Part shown: positions 27,089 to 36,220 of the stretch, piece by piece
Layout: the number at the start of each line of letters is the position of its first letter
How positions within the stretch are numbered: position 1 is the stretch's first letter
NCBI GenBank assembly: GCA_016342355.1
Contig: JAEINP010000022.1
Span: 1-64,000 of the forward strand
Length of the DNA stretch: 64,000 nucleotides
Direction of reading: 5' to 3'
Source of the DNA: Desulfatibacillum sp.
Lineage (GTDB): Bacteria > Desulfobacterota > Desulfobacteria > Desulfobacterales > Desulfatibacillaceae
Made by a program: the position numbers and the translations under genes
The notes under the pieces: model-generated
Seen by the model: only the letters and a program-made list of their open reading frames with translations
Told to the model about the DNA's origin: nothing
Database searches by the model: none

Positions 27089-30000
27089 CTATCGATTGTA
27101 CTTGGACATGTAGGAAATAATACGGAGAATTTCCTGCCTCAAGGCCTGAAAACTCACCCTGGCGCCGACCAGATCTCCCCTTTTGGCTTGGGTTTCCAGG
27201 TCAAAGGCCAGACTTTGGGCTTTGGGTACGGAAAAATTTCCCAGCACCCCCTTCAGGGCATGGGCTGTCCTGTATAGCTCCTCCTGATGGCCCTGCTCAA
27301 TCAGTTTTCCGGCTTTGTTGATTATTTTTCCGGAATCCTTGATAAAATACTCAAAACACTCCTTGATGAGACTTTCGTCGCTTTCAAAATTAGCCCTGGT
27401 CTGTTCGATGTTCAAGGGGGGGGCATCCTCTTGGGCAGGGGAGGGGGGCGAAGCCTTGTGTTCATCATCCCAGACTTTATTCAGGGTTTTATCCAAAATG
27501 TGCTCCAGATCCTTCCGGTTAAGGGGTTTGGTGACATAGTCGTCCATACCTGCTGCCAGGAATCGTTCCTTGTCTCCCTCCATGGCGTGGGCCGTGAATG
27601 CGACTATGGGTGTCCTGACCCGGTTTTCCGCTCTTTCCACTTTTCGGATGGCGGCGGTGGCTGCCAAACCATCCATGACAGGCATCTGCACATCCATAAA
27701 AACCAGATCAAAGGTGTTGTTTTCATAGGCGGCAACCCCTTCCTGGCCGTTATCCGCCACCACTACCCCATGGCCCATACCCTGAATGGTTTTGGCCGCA
27801 ACTTTTTGATTAATTACCTGATCCTCCACCAAAAGGACGCGTAGCCTGCTGTTTTCCACCAGGGTATGCCGGGTCACCATCTCAGAATTATCATCTGCGG
27901 GATAAGCCCCTCCCTTTGCCAGAACCGTGGAGAGCATTTCCAATAACTGGGAATGGCGGAACGGCTTTGTAAGGTATCCGGAAAAACCGATTTCCCTAAG
28001 TTTGGCGCCTTCCCCAAGCATCCCTGGAGGCGCCACCAATATGACGTGGGTAAAGTCTACCTGAGGGTCCTGCATGACATGTTTTCCCAGGTCTATCCCT
28101 TCCATGTCGGAAAGGGTGTGGTCGGCAATCAGACAATCAAAGGGCGAACCCTCTAATGCAGCCTGCCGGAGTAGTTCCAGACATCCTTTTCCTGAAACCG
28201 TGTGCTCCACCCTGCAATTCCATACCTGCAGGGCCTCTGTCAGGGCCAGACGACTGGTGTGGTTGGCGTCAGCCAAAAGGATTTTTTTGTCGGATAGGTC
28301 CGTGGTTCCGGAAGGGATCTTGCCCAGACTCCGGGGGTGTGTCATTTTTACCGTAAACCAGAACAGAGAGCCTTCCCCTTCCTTGCTTTCCGCTCCAATG
28401 TCGCCCCCCATGAGCCGACAAAGCTGCTTGGATATGGTAAGACCCAGGCCCGTGCCTCCATAACGGCGGGTGGTGGAGGGGTCCGCCTGGGTAAAGGACT
28501 CATAAAGACTGGAAAGGCGGTTGGAGGGGACGCCGATGCCTGTGTCAATGATTTCAAAACGGAGCAGCACCCCTCCCATGTTTTCCTTCTCCACAAAAGC
28601 CCGGATCACCACCTCGCCTTTGGGTGTGAACTTGACCGCGTTGCCAGTGAGATTCATGAGCACCTGGCGTAAACGGCCGGGATCTCCCACCAGCTTGGCC
28701 GGGATTTTGTGGCTGATGAGACTGGTGATCTCCAGACCCTTTTGGGCGGCAGTCTTGCCCATGAGCGCGGTCACATCCTCCACCGTGCTCCGCAGGTCGA
28801 ACTCAATACTCTCCAGGTCCAGCTTTCCCGCTTCGATTTTGGAGTAATCCAGAATATCGTTGATGATCCGCAAAAGGCTTTCCGCACTGGAACTGATGGT
28901 TTGCAAAAGATCCTGCTGCTCAGTGTCAAGCGAAGTGTCTTCCAGAAGAGATGCCATCCCAATGATTCCGTTCATGGGAGTCCGGATCTCATGGCTCATA
29001 TTAGCCAGAAACTCTCCCTTGGCCTTGTTGGCGGCCCTTTCTACGGCTGCATAGCGGAGGGCTTCTTCAGAGCGTCTTTTGTATGTGATGTCCTGGATGG
29101 CCACCACCATGACCTCCTTGTTCCTGAACTGCATGCTGTTGTTTTTCACTTCCACAGGAAAGCTGGAACCGTCCTTGCGCAAAGCCTGGGTTTCGGAAGG
29201 GGAAGCCGAGTACATATTGGCCAACTTATTAAGATCTTCGCGGTTTTCCCCAATAAAGAGCTTGAGGCAGGAATCCCCCACCAGCTCATGCAGGCTGTAC
29301 CCGAACATGTCCACCGCAGCCTGGTTGGCCATAAGGCAAACCCCCTCCTCCACAATGAGGATAGCCTCGTGAGTGGCGTCCGCAAGGCATCGGAACCTCT
29401 CCTCGCTTTCCCTCATGGCCTGCTCCATTTGCTTGCGAGTGGTGATGTCGTTGCCGATGCTCAGGATTTCAACAAGATTTCCCTGGTCGTCGCGGACAGC
29501 CTTATTGGTCCACATCACCCAGACACGGTCTCCGTTTTTTTTGGCGTTCTCATGGTCGTTGGTCCGAAAACGCTCCGGGTCGCTGAGGAATCTATCCATC
29601 ATGGCAACCATATCCCGCCCCAGAGTGTCTTCCTTGGGGAGAATGGTTTCCAACATGCTTCTGCCCAAAACCTCCTGCTGATCATATCCAAAATACTGCT
29701 GTGCGTATTCGTTGAACAGGGTGATTCGACCCTTGGTATCGGTTTTCATGATGATGCTGTTGGCGCTTTGCACCAGTTCCCGATATTGCTCCTCGCTGGT
29801 TTTCAGAGCCTGTTCGGCCTGCTTTCTGGCAGTGATGTCCGTGGCTGCCAAAAGGCTGCCACGGTAGACGCCCTGCTCGGTGAAGAGAGGCTGGGGGGAG
29901 ATAAGGGCGTGGAGAATGGAACCGTCCTTGCTGGTGAGACGCAGTTCAAACTGGTCTCCCTCGCCTTGCTGCTGGAGCCTCATTTGCCGGTCAAAAACAG

Positions 30001-31117
30001 CTTGGTTTTCAGAGTCCACTATCTGAGAGATCGGGGTTTTTCGGAGTTCTTCAAAGGAATAACCTATTTTTTCCAGCAACTTGGGGTTGGCGTATGTCAG
30101 CTTGCGCTGCGTGTCAATTATGGCCAGCCCGTCGTTCATGGTCTCTACAAGTAGACGGTATCTTTCCTCGCTTTGCTTCAAAGCCTGGGTGGCTACAATG
30201 ATGCTGATGGACTCCAGGCTGTGGGACAGGATAAGCATGCCCATCTCGGAATCCAGTGCGTCAAAATCGCCCTGTTTCTTCCCCGCCAGAATGGTGATGC
30301 CATGGGCGTGGTTGGTGGAGTCCACCAGAGGGAGGGCCAGGCATGGGAGAGGGATGGCGTCTGGCCAGTCCTCATCCCGGGGAATATTGGCGTGTTCTTT
30401 GATCAGCACCGGGGCTTTGACCTTCATAAGCTGCCAGATGCTGGAACCCTTGGCCCAGGATTTGTCCATGGATTTTTGAATATCCTCAAAACCCCTGAAG
30501 GCCATGGGGGTCAGGATGTCATCCTTCCGGCAAAACAACACAGCGTCGCGGGCCTGCATGTTTTCGGCAAGGGCCTGCAATATAATCGCGGCCAAAGATT
30601 CCATATTCTGGCAGCCTGCAAAATGGCGGGTGGCATGGGCAACGTGGTCCAGCCTCTTTCCATACTCTTCCAGTTGCCTGGACCTTTCCTGAACCAAAAC
30701 CTCCAGGGACCTTTGATATTCGTGGTTTTCCCGGAGAAGTCGGGCCCTTTCCATGGCGTTTTTTACAGTATGGAGTAAGAAATTCAGATCCTCAATGGGT
30801 TTGGTGATGTAGTTGCATGCACCCAGACGAAGGGCTTCCAAAACATCGGCCATGGAGCCTGCCCCGGACACAACAACCACTGAGATAAGGGGATATTCCT
30901 CGGAAACCCGGGATAAGACTTCCAACCCGTCCATGCCGGGCATCCGCAGATCCAAAAGGATGGTTTCCGGTTTGAACTCCCTGATGCTTTCCAGGGCAGC
31001 CAGTCCATTTTCCGCTTCCAGGGCCTCGTAATCCTCATCCTCCAAGGTAAACCGAAGGCTTCTGCGAACCGGCGCCTCATCGTCCACAATAAGTATTTTG
31101 CCCTGACTATGCCCCAT
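27089..31117 (-). CDS. Giant hybrid histidine kinase (REC, GAF, PAS x3-4, HisKA, HATPase, REC, REC, HPt)
   Basis: A soluble phosphorelay kinase of 1342 residues with no transmembrane helix. Order: N-terminal receiver (Asp56 in ILLDLRMPGMDG); coiled coil and GAF-like sensor (about 145-320); PAS domains at about 325-440, 450-570 and 575-690; HisKA with His709 in [10 protein letters not shown]; ATPase domain (NAVKFTPKG; GTGLGLTIS); a receiver-like domain with IADHTLSDMEG; a canonical receiver (VFMDVQMPVMDG); and an HPt with RTAHALKGVLGNF. A receiver at both ends suggests it accepts phosphate from another kinase. A ribosome site AGAGGAG precedes the ATG. A 27-bp hairpin lies in its leader. Confidence 0.9.
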   Translation of the reverse strand: MGHSQGKILIVDDEAPVRRSLRFTLEDEDYEALEAENGLAALESIREFKPETILLDLRMPGMDGLEVLSRVSEEYPLISVVVVSGAGSMADVLEALRLGACNYITKPIEDLNFLLHTVKNAMERARLLRENHEYQRSLEVLVQERSRQLEEYGKRLDHVAHATRHFAGCQNMESLAAIILQALAENMQARDAVLFCRKDDILTPMAFRGFEDIQKSMDKSWAKGSSIWQLMKVKAPVLIKEHANIPRDEDWPDAIPLPCLALPLVDSTNHAHGITILAGKKQGDFDALDSEMGMLILSHSLESISIIVATQALKQSEERYRLLVETMNDGLAIIDTQRKLTYANPKLLEKIGYSFEELRKTPISQIVDSENQAVFDRQMRLQQQGEGDQFELRLTSKDGSILHALISPQPLFTEQGVYRGSLLAATDITARKQAEQALKTSEEQYRELVQSANSIIMKTDTKGRITLFNEYAQQYFGYDQQEVLGRSMLETILPKEDTLGRDMVAMMDRFLSDPERFRTNDHENAKKNGDRVWVMWTNKAVRDDQGNLVEILSIGNDITTRKQMEQAMRESEERFRCLADATHEAILIVEEGVCLMANQAAVDMFGYSLHELVGDSCLKLFIGENREDLNKLANMYSASPSETQALRKDGSSFPVEVKNNSMQFRNKEVMVVAIQDITYKRRSEEALRYAAVERAANKAKGEFLANMSHEIRTPMNGIIGMASLLEDTSLDTEQQDLLQTISSSAESLLRIINDILDYSKIEAGKLDLESIEFDLRSTVEDVTALMGKTAAQKGLEITSLISHKIPAKLVGDPGRLRQVLMNLTGNAVKFTPKGEVVIRAFVEKENMGGVLLRFEIIDTGIGVPSNRLSSLYESFTQADPSTTRRYGGTGLGLTISKQLCRLMGGDIGAESKEGEGSLFWFTVKMTHPRSLGKIPSGTTDLSDKKILLADANHTSRLALTEALQVWNCRVEHTVSGKGCLELLRQAALEGSPFDCLIADHTLSDMEGIDLGKHVMQDPQVDFTHVILVAPPGMLGEGAKLREIGFSGYLTKPFRHSQLLEMLSTVLAKGGAYPADDNSEMVTRHTLVENSRLRVLLVEDQVINQKVAAKTIQGMGHGVVVADNGQEGVAAYENNTFDLVFMDVQMPVMDGLAATAAIRKVERAENRVRTPIVAFTAHAMEGDKERFLAAGMDDYVTKPLNRKDLEHILDKTLNKVWDDEHKASPPSPAQEDAPPLNIEQTRANFESDESLIKECFEYFIKDSGKIINKAGKLIEQGHQEELYRTAHALKGVLGNFSVPKAQSLAFDLETQAKRGDLVGARVSFQALRQEILRIISYMSKYNR

Positions 31118-31143
31118 AGTACTCCTCTTGAAACCGATGTATC

Positions 31144-31170
31144 AAAACCCCCTCTGAGAGAGGGGGTTTT
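31144..31170. terminator. Perfect bidirectional hairpin upstream of the giant kinase gene
   Basis: AAAACCCCCTCT / AGAGGGGGTTTT, a 12-bp perfect stem with triloop gag, has A-tracts and T-tracts on both sides. It lies 26 bp before the kinase start. It could be a terminator for upstream transcripts or an attenuator in the kinase leader. Confidence 0.8.
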
Positions 31171-31172
31171 GT

Positions 31173-31202
31173 TATAAATCGTAGATGCATTGACAGGATC
31201 AA
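31173..31202 (-). promoter_or_regulatory. Candidate promoter of the giant kinase gene, upstream of the hairpin
   Basis: On the minus strand TTGATC, an 18-bp spacer, then TTTATA. If used, the transcript would begin at or just before the 27-bp hairpin. Confidence 0.3.
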
Positions 31203-31344
31203 AGACATGCAAGATTTGTTCAAAAGGGAGGATGGAAACCTGGTATGGAAACAAAAAAATCCAAAAGGGTTATAAAGAACCCGGGAATGGAAAAACACCT
31301 GGCTGGCCCGATGACCTCTGATTAGGAATAACATACAGGAAAAA

Positions 31345-31397
31345 CAATAAAAAAGGCGCACCAGCCTAAGTCTGTCTAGCCGGTACGCCCTATTTTT
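31345..31397 (-). terminator. Terminator of the thiolase operon
   Basis: The stem arms are 31355-31368 and 31377-31389. The two mismatches on the plus strand become G-U pairs in minus-strand RNA, and a run of six U follows. Both facts favour termination of the minus-strand thiolase transcript. Confidence 0.75.
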
Positions 31398-31430
31398 GAA
31401 ACCCGTCTCCCGCTGGAGACGAATCAGACC

Positions 31431-32609
31431 CTATGCCACTTTTTCTATCAACACGGCGCAGGTGTTGCCAAAACCGCCGCACAAGGACGCCACACCGTAT
31501 TTTTCATCCGGGCATTCGGTTTTGAGCACATTGAGGAGGGTTACCAGAATACGTGCTCCGGATTCTCCCAGAGGATGTCCCAGAGCCAAGGCGCCGCCCC
31601 ACATGTTTACCTTGTCAAAAGGCGCGTTGTCTTTGTCCAGCTTGAGTTCACGGATGCAGGCCAAGGCCTGGCTGGCAAAGGCTTCATTCAATTCCACCGC
31701 ACCCATGTCCTGGGGACCCAGGCCGGTCTTTTTGAACAGCTTTTCAATAGCCACAATGGGGCCAATGCCCATAACCGTGGGATCGCAAGCGGCAAAAACG
31801 CCAGCGCTGTATTTGTAGGTGTAGGAAAGGCCTAGTTCGTCAGCCTTTTTTCTGCTCATGAGCAACAAGGCGCAGGCGCCCTGGGTCAGGGGGGAAGATG
31901 TGGCAGCCGTCACAACTCCATCCGGCTTAAAGGGGCTTTTCATGCTAGCCATTTTTTCAGGATCCATTTTGTCGCGGATCCATTGGTCCCTGTCCACCAG
32001 GAATTCGTTGCCTGCGTCATCAAGTCCCATGACAGGAACGATTTCGTTGGCGAACTTGCCGGCATCCCGGGCAGCCGCAGCCTTTTTATTGGACCAGATA
32101 GACATATTGTCCATGTCTTCCCTGGCTATTTTGTATTGCTCGGCCACCTTTTCCGCCGTGGAACCCATGGGAATATCCATGAGACTGTAGCGCTCCAGGA
32201 TCCTGGGAGGAAAGTCCATGTTGGCGCCCATGCCAACTTTTTCCATGTCTTCCACGCCAGCGGCGATCATGATGTCCGCTTCGCCGCTCATGATGGCGCG
32301 GGCCGCATGCATGGTGGCTGCCATGCCGGAAGGACACTGGTTGGTAATGGTGTTGGTTCCCACGCTTTCAGGATATCCACCAGCCAGCCATGCCAGACGG
32401 CCAATATCGTTCTGCATGCCGGAAATGTTGGCCGAGCCCACCAGGACCGCGTCCACATCTTCAGGCTTGATGGCTTTATTCCGCTCAAACAAGGCATCAT
32501 AAACCTTTGTCAACAGTTCGTCCGGGCGCAACTTCCTGAACCAGCCTTTTTCAAAATGAGCCCTGCCATTGGGGGTTCTTAGTCCGTCAATAAATACTGC
32601 TTCTTCCAT
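31431..32609 (-). CDS. Acetyl-CoA C-acyltransferase (thiolase)
   Basis: Degradative-type thiolase: thiolytic cleavage of 3-ketoacyl-CoA, the last step of beta-oxidation. At 392 residues it has full length. The catalytic residues are nucleophile Cys92 (NQCPSGM), His345 (ALGHPLGESG) and Cys377 (SLCGGFGN). The VELNEAFA motif is also present. It is third in a minus-strand set after the SCP2-domain protein and the acyl-CoA ligase, and ends at a good terminator. The set is probably controlled by the TetR protein through the palindrome at its head. The chain-length preference is unknown; biosynthetic direction cannot be excluded. Confidence 0.93.
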   Translation of the reverse strand: MEEAVFIDGLRTPNGRAHFEKGWFRKLRPDELLTKVYDALFERNKAIKPEDVDAVLVGSANISGMQNDIGRLAWLAGGYPESVGTNTITNQCPSGMAATMHAARAIMSGEADIMIAAGVEDMEKVGMGANMDFPPRILERYSLMDIPMGSTAEKVAEQYKIAREDMDNMSIWSNKKAAAARDAGKFANEIVPVMGLDDAGNEFLVDRDQWIRDKMDPEKMASMKSPFKPDGVVTAATSSPLTQGACALLLMSRKKADELGLSYTYKYSAGVFAACDPTVMGIGPIVAIEKLFKKTGLGPQDMGAVELNEAFASQALACIRELKLDKDNAPFDKVNMWGGALALGHPLGESGARILVTLLNVLKTECPDEKYGVASLCGGFGNTCAVLIEKVA

Positions 32610-32712
32610 GCTGTCTCTCCTTGATGTTGTTTTTCATTATTGGTCGTACCCATTCCCGAAAACCGAATTTCCCCCCAGACCAGCGTTCAGGCCGTATGCC
32701 CTATCTATCACC

Positions 32713-34551
32713 CTATTGGATTTGGGCAAATTCTGCAAGCGCCTGTTCCCGCAAGACCTTTTTGTTCATTTTCTGGACTTCCGTGAGGGGCATTTCATCC
32801 ACGATGCGGACAAACTTGGGGACCGCATATTTGGCGACCCGCTCCCTCAAAAAGTCCTTCACATCATCTTCGGTCAGACTGTGCTCTTTGCCCGGTTTGG
32901 GTTGCACATATACCGCTACACGCTCACTGCCCTCCCGATGAGGGTCCGGCACACCCACAGTGGCGGCCATGGCAATATCAGGATGGGAGTATAACAGATC
33001 ATCCACTTCCCGTGAATAGACCTTATAACCACTGACAATTATCATATCCTTGGTACGGTCCACAATATAGAAATATCCGTTTTCGTCCACCTCCACCACA
33101 TCACTAGTGCGTACATAACCCTCATCGTCCAACCCGGCGCCTGGATCAGGCCAGTAGCCAAGCATCCTTTGAGGGCCTTTCAGGCACATCTCCCCGCGCT
33201 TTCCGGCCAGCATGTCATCCATGCTCAAGGGAAGGCCGGTGCTGACATCCAGGAACTTGACGATGGTGTCCGGGGCTGGAATTCCTGCGGTGCCGCGCTT
33301 TTCCTGGGTTTTGCCCGCCTTGCTGTTCTTGGAAGTTGACCGAACAATCAAGGCCAGCCCCCTGCCTGCAATCCGGCCGATGGTGTTTGGGCCTATAAGC
33401 CTTAAAAACCAATTTGTTACCGGAATCACTCCGGGAACCGCCAGCAAGGCGTTATTCAGCCTCACAGGCGTTCTGCCGCCTAAAATCCGTAGCAAAAAGG
33501 AGGTGTTTAGGTGGGTCACTGGGCTCATTTCACTGAGCCCGTATCCCTCCATGATTCCTCCCGCAGATTTTTCTTCAAAGGAACTTTGGGTGCTGGGGGG
33601 GAGTGGGGCCGAGCCGGACATGCCGATAATCCCCCGGCCCTTCAAAGCCTCCCCGGAAATATTTAAAAACTGGGTGGGCACCCCCACCTGAATGACCGGA
33701 TTATATTTTTCCATCATTCGGATCATGCCGTCCGTGTCCCTTGCATCAGGAATAAGAATCTGGTTCGCTCCCTGGAGGGTCATGGTGTGCATGACAATGT
33801 GGCCGTATGAATGGAACAAGGGAAGCCCCAACAATACGGTGATGGCGCCTTCCAACAGCCAGGATGCCTTGCCCAAAGCCGCCATGCTTTGCATGGCGTT
33901 GGCGTAAATATTCCTGTGGGTAAGCATGCAACCCTTGGGCAGACCCGTGGTGCCGCCCGTAAAAAGCAGGGTTTCCAGGTCTGCGGTTACGTCCAGTTTC
34001 ATGTCCGGCGGGTTGGGATCGTTATCCTTGATGAGATCCGTCATCCACAGAAATCCGTCCGCTTTTTCATGGACAGGTGGATTGTTGGAATAATCCTCCA
34101 ACTTGGTTTTGATGATGAACTCCACCCCGGTCTTGTGGGCGGCCTCCACAGCCACTTCCACGGTGCTGTCGCAAATGATGGCCCGGGGAGACCCCATGGT
34201 GAATTTATGCTCCAGGGTATGGAGAGGCTCCAGGGAAGAACTGGGTATGTGTACCAGACCAGCCCGGGATATGGCATAATCGGCCAGAACAAACTGAATG
34301 GAGGTGGGAAGGATGGTCGCCACCCGGTCGCCCTTTTTAAGACCCAATCCGGCCAGGGCCGTGGCAAGGCGGTCCACATGCTCCTTAACCTGGGGATAGT
34401 TCATTTTATGATCTAATTGTATCAGACCGGTTTTTTTGAACCTTTTGGCGGCCTTCTCCAGCATTCCATATACCGGCTCATCAGGATATGGCTCGCAAGA
34501 CTCGGGGATTCCAAAAACCTTGTACTCCTTAAACCAGGGTAGCTGTGACAT
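32713..34551 (-). CDS. AMP-forming acyl-CoA synthetase (fatty acid-CoA ligase)
   Basis: Activates a carboxylic acid, probably a fatty acid, to its CoA thioester using ATP. The 612 residues belong to the ANL superfamily. The P-loop-like motif is FTGGTTGLPKG (about 197-207). The A5-like region reads EGYGLSEMSP, the hinge region DEGYVRTSDVVEVDENG and the adenylation hinge IVDRTKDMIIVSGYKVY. The C-terminal catalytic Lys is in LTEVQKMNKKVLR. The protein lacks signal or membrane segments. It lies between the SCP2 gene and the thiolase gene with gaps of about 90-100 bp, consistent with a fatty-acid catabolic operon. Confidence 0.92.
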   Translation of the reverse strand: MSQLPWFKEYKVFGIPESCEPYPDEPVYGMLEKAAKRFKKTGLIQLDHKMNYPQVKEHVDRLATALAGLGLKKGDRVATILPTSIQFVLADYAISRAGLVHIPSSSLEPLHTLEHKFTMGSPRAIICDSTVEVAVEAAHKTGVEFIIKTKLEDYSNNPPVHEKADGFLWMTDLIKDNDPNPPDMKLDVTADLETLLFTGGTTGLPKGCMLTHRNIYANAMQSMAALGKASWLLEGAITVLLGLPLFHSYGHIVMHTMTLQGANQILIPDARDTDGMIRMMEKYNPVIQVGVPTQFLNISGEALKGRGIIGMSGSAPLPPSTQSSFEEKSAGGIMEGYGLSEMSPVTHLNTSFLLRILGGRTPVRLNNALLAVPGVIPVTNWFLRLIGPNTIGRIAGRGLALIVRSTSKNSKAGKTQEKRGTAGIPAPDTIVKFLDVSTGLPLSMDDMLAGKRGEMCLKGPQRMLGYWPDPGAGLDDEGYVRTSDVVEVDENGYFYIVDRTKDMIIVSGYKVYSREVDDLLYSHPDIAMAATVGVPDPHREGSERVAVYVQPKPGKEHSLTEDDVKDFLRERVAKYAVPKFVRIVDEMPLTEVQKMNKKVLREQALAEFAQIQ

Positions 34552-34638
34552 GTGACCAGGTATCCTCCTTTTTGCGGCTTTCGGAAGGGACCGCCCCGGG
34601 CGCCGGGGCAGACAACGCTGCCCCGGCCAATACCCTTC

Positions 34639-35199
34639 CTAAGTGAACAACGGTTGGGTGGACATGGCAAAAGCCATATCCCCTTCTATTTTCATCTGTC
34701 CGCCCATGAACAAGGTGACCGGGGAAGCCTCCTTGCGCACCAGCGCGGCGGAATCAGATGTTTTCATCTTAAAAGTAGCGGTGGGGGTTTCCTGCCCGTT
34801 CAGGATGGCCCGAATGGTGAAACAAGAGCCGTCTTCATTCTGCAGCTCAGCCACCATGCACCCCTTGACCCGGGTGAGGGCTTCGTACTTGGCCCGGGAA
34901 AGATCGTTCTGCATGCCCAAAAGCATGTCCAGGTTGTTGGTGGCAATCATTTTCTCCAGGTCTTCCTTGGAAATTATAACCCGGGCCTGGGCTGACTCCA
35001 GATCCGATTCCTGGACATTGAAATCCTTCCCGTCCTTGACCTGAAAGCTGTATTTCTCACCGGAAACATCGACAACCAAGGCGAATTGCGTTCCTGCCAG
35101 TTCTGCGGCCTTGCCGGATTGTTCCATCATTTCCTGGGCCATTTTGGGGGAATACTCGGTCAAAAGTTCTTTGATGGAAATGTCTGTAGGGATGTTCAT
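34639..35199 (-). CDS. SCP2 sterol-binding-domain protein
   Basis: A 186-residue cytoplasmic protein with an SCP2-like lipid-binding fold. Around residues 35-130 it shows FALVVDVSGEKYSFQV, the strand/helix VIISKEDLEKMIA and DLSRAKYEALTRVKG. A further beta-rich segment ends VTLFMGGQMKIEGDMAFAM. SCP2 domains bind fatty acids or acyl-CoA, so a carrier role for the neighbouring ligase and thiolase is a reasonable inference. The AAGGAG site is strong. The first gene of its operon, it has a 20-bp palindrome about 30 bp before its ATG. Confidence 0.8.
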   Translation of the reverse strand: MNIPTDISIKELLTEYSPKMAQEMMEQSGKAAELAGTQFALVVDVSGEKYSFQVKDGKDFNVQESDLESAQARVIISKEDLEKMIATNNLDMLLGMQNDLSRAKYEALTRVKGCMVAELQNEDGSCFTIRAILNGQETPTATFKMKTSDSAALVRKEASPVTLFMGGQMKIEGDMAFAMSTQPLFT

Positions 35200-35227
35200 A
35201 TCGGGATCTCCTTGCTTGGGTTTAATT

Positions 35228-35247
35228 TAGACTGACGTGTCAGTCTA
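35228..35247. promoter_or_regulatory. Candidate TetR operator upstream of the SCP2/ligase/thiolase operon
   Basis: A 20-bp element with 9-bp perfect arms, TAGACTGAC-gt-GTCAGTCTA. It matches 17 of 20 positions with the element upstream of the TetR gene. Its place 30-50 bp before the SCP2 start suits repression of the operon promoter. Confidence 0.75.
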
Positions 35248-35410
35248 TATACAATCCCAACCCAGGCTGTCAATGATTTTTTTTGTACACCCGTACATTT
35301 TGATCCCCCGGATCACCCCAGGCCCCCGCCAAGTTTTCTGATACCCCTTCTATGAATTGGGTTTGTTTGGAATCCGGGCATACACCCCAGATCCCACGGA
35401 TAGGAAAGTC

Positions 35411-36001
35411 CTAAGATGTCTCCAGACCAAGCATTTCCGCCTTGAGCTTTTCCGTCACGGGTTCCTCCCCAAGCCAGATGGCGAAAACCGCCTGCTTGAA
35501 GTCCAGGCCCGCACACTCCCCAGCATACTTGCCGTTGATGTGGGTCACGATGCCCCGCCCCGGCACATACAACAGATCCACAATGTCGTTCTTCAAAAAT
35601 TCCTGGGGAAGCAGTGCAAAAAGATGGTCTATTTGGCTCTGGATGGAAGAAGTATCCCCCTTGGTGGCCTTACTAAACCCGGTTTTCAAAATTTCCTTGA
35701 GCGTTTCATGCTTGACCTTGCGGAAAGTGAAATGCATGCGCACACCCATGTACTCATCGGCCAGGATGATTTTTTCCGGGTTGGTCTCTTTGCCCATGAG
35801 ATACAAAGCGCCCACATAGATATCAAAAAAATATTTGGTGCGAAATCCAGCTCCGTTAAGCACCAGGCTCGTGCTGTCATCCGCCTGCATCCGGTCAGGC
35901 AGGTTCCATCCATGGAAATCCAAGGCCATAACCGGAGTGGTCAGGGATAGAATCAGGCACAGGGTCAGGAGAAATTTGGACGATTGTCGAATTTTTTTCA
36001 T
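35411..36001 (-). CDS. Secreted chalcone isomerase-like protein
   Basis: A 196-residue protein with a signal peptide (about 1-26, cleavage near VMA-LD) followed by a chalcone-isomerase-like fold. Family features are LVLNGAGFRTKYFFDIYVGALYL and MHFTFRKV. A conserved C-terminal portion runs from YVPGRGIVTHINGK to AIWLGEEPV. Bacterial members are exported and many bind fatty acids; the flavonoid isomerase reaction is not expected. It is divergent from the TetR gene and shares its control region, which contains a TetR-type palindrome. This supports a fatty-acid-related job. Confidence 0.85.
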   Translation of the reverse strand: MKKIRQSSKFLLTLCLILSLTTPVMALDFHGWNLPDRMQADDSTSLVLNGAGFRTKYFFDIYVGALYLMGKETNPEKIILADEYMGVRMHFTFRKVKHETLKEILKTGFSKATKGDTSSIQSQIDHLFALLPQEFLKNDIVDLLYVPGRGIVTHINGKYAGECAGLDFKQAVFAIWLGEEPVTEKLKAEMLGLETS

Positions 36002-36091
36002 GAGATACCCCCCTCCGGGCTTGTAAAAACTCGGTTGAAAAAATGGACAGGTTTGTTGACACAGGTGTGGGAATATGCCACCATCTGAGAG

Positions 36092-36111
36092 TAGACTGAG
36101 GTGTCAGTCAT
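36092..36111. promoter_or_regulatory. Second candidate TetR operator, between the chalcone isomerase-like and TetR genes
   Basis: TAGACTGAG-gt-GTCAGTCAT, differing at three positions from the element at 35228-35247. It sits about 90 bp before the chalcone isomerase-like start and 110 bp before the TetR start, suited to control both divergent genes. Confidence 0.7.
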
Positions 36112-36220
36112 CGATTCTTATATGGTCATCATCTGCAAAAGTCAATGGGAAATGTCTTGGGAATCAAGGCTCTTCTTCGTTGCTTTGTTAATAAATGGAA
36201 AGCTCGGCCTTAAGGAACTC

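Noticed and set aside
28709-30154. 481-codon plus-strand frame
   Set aside because: It is fully antisense to the giant kinase gene, whose domains are unmistakable. The antisense translation has no recognisable motif.
31200-31270. Short plus-strand peptide beginning MQDLFKRED
   Set aside because: Only 22 codons between two terminators, with no ribosome site in good position.
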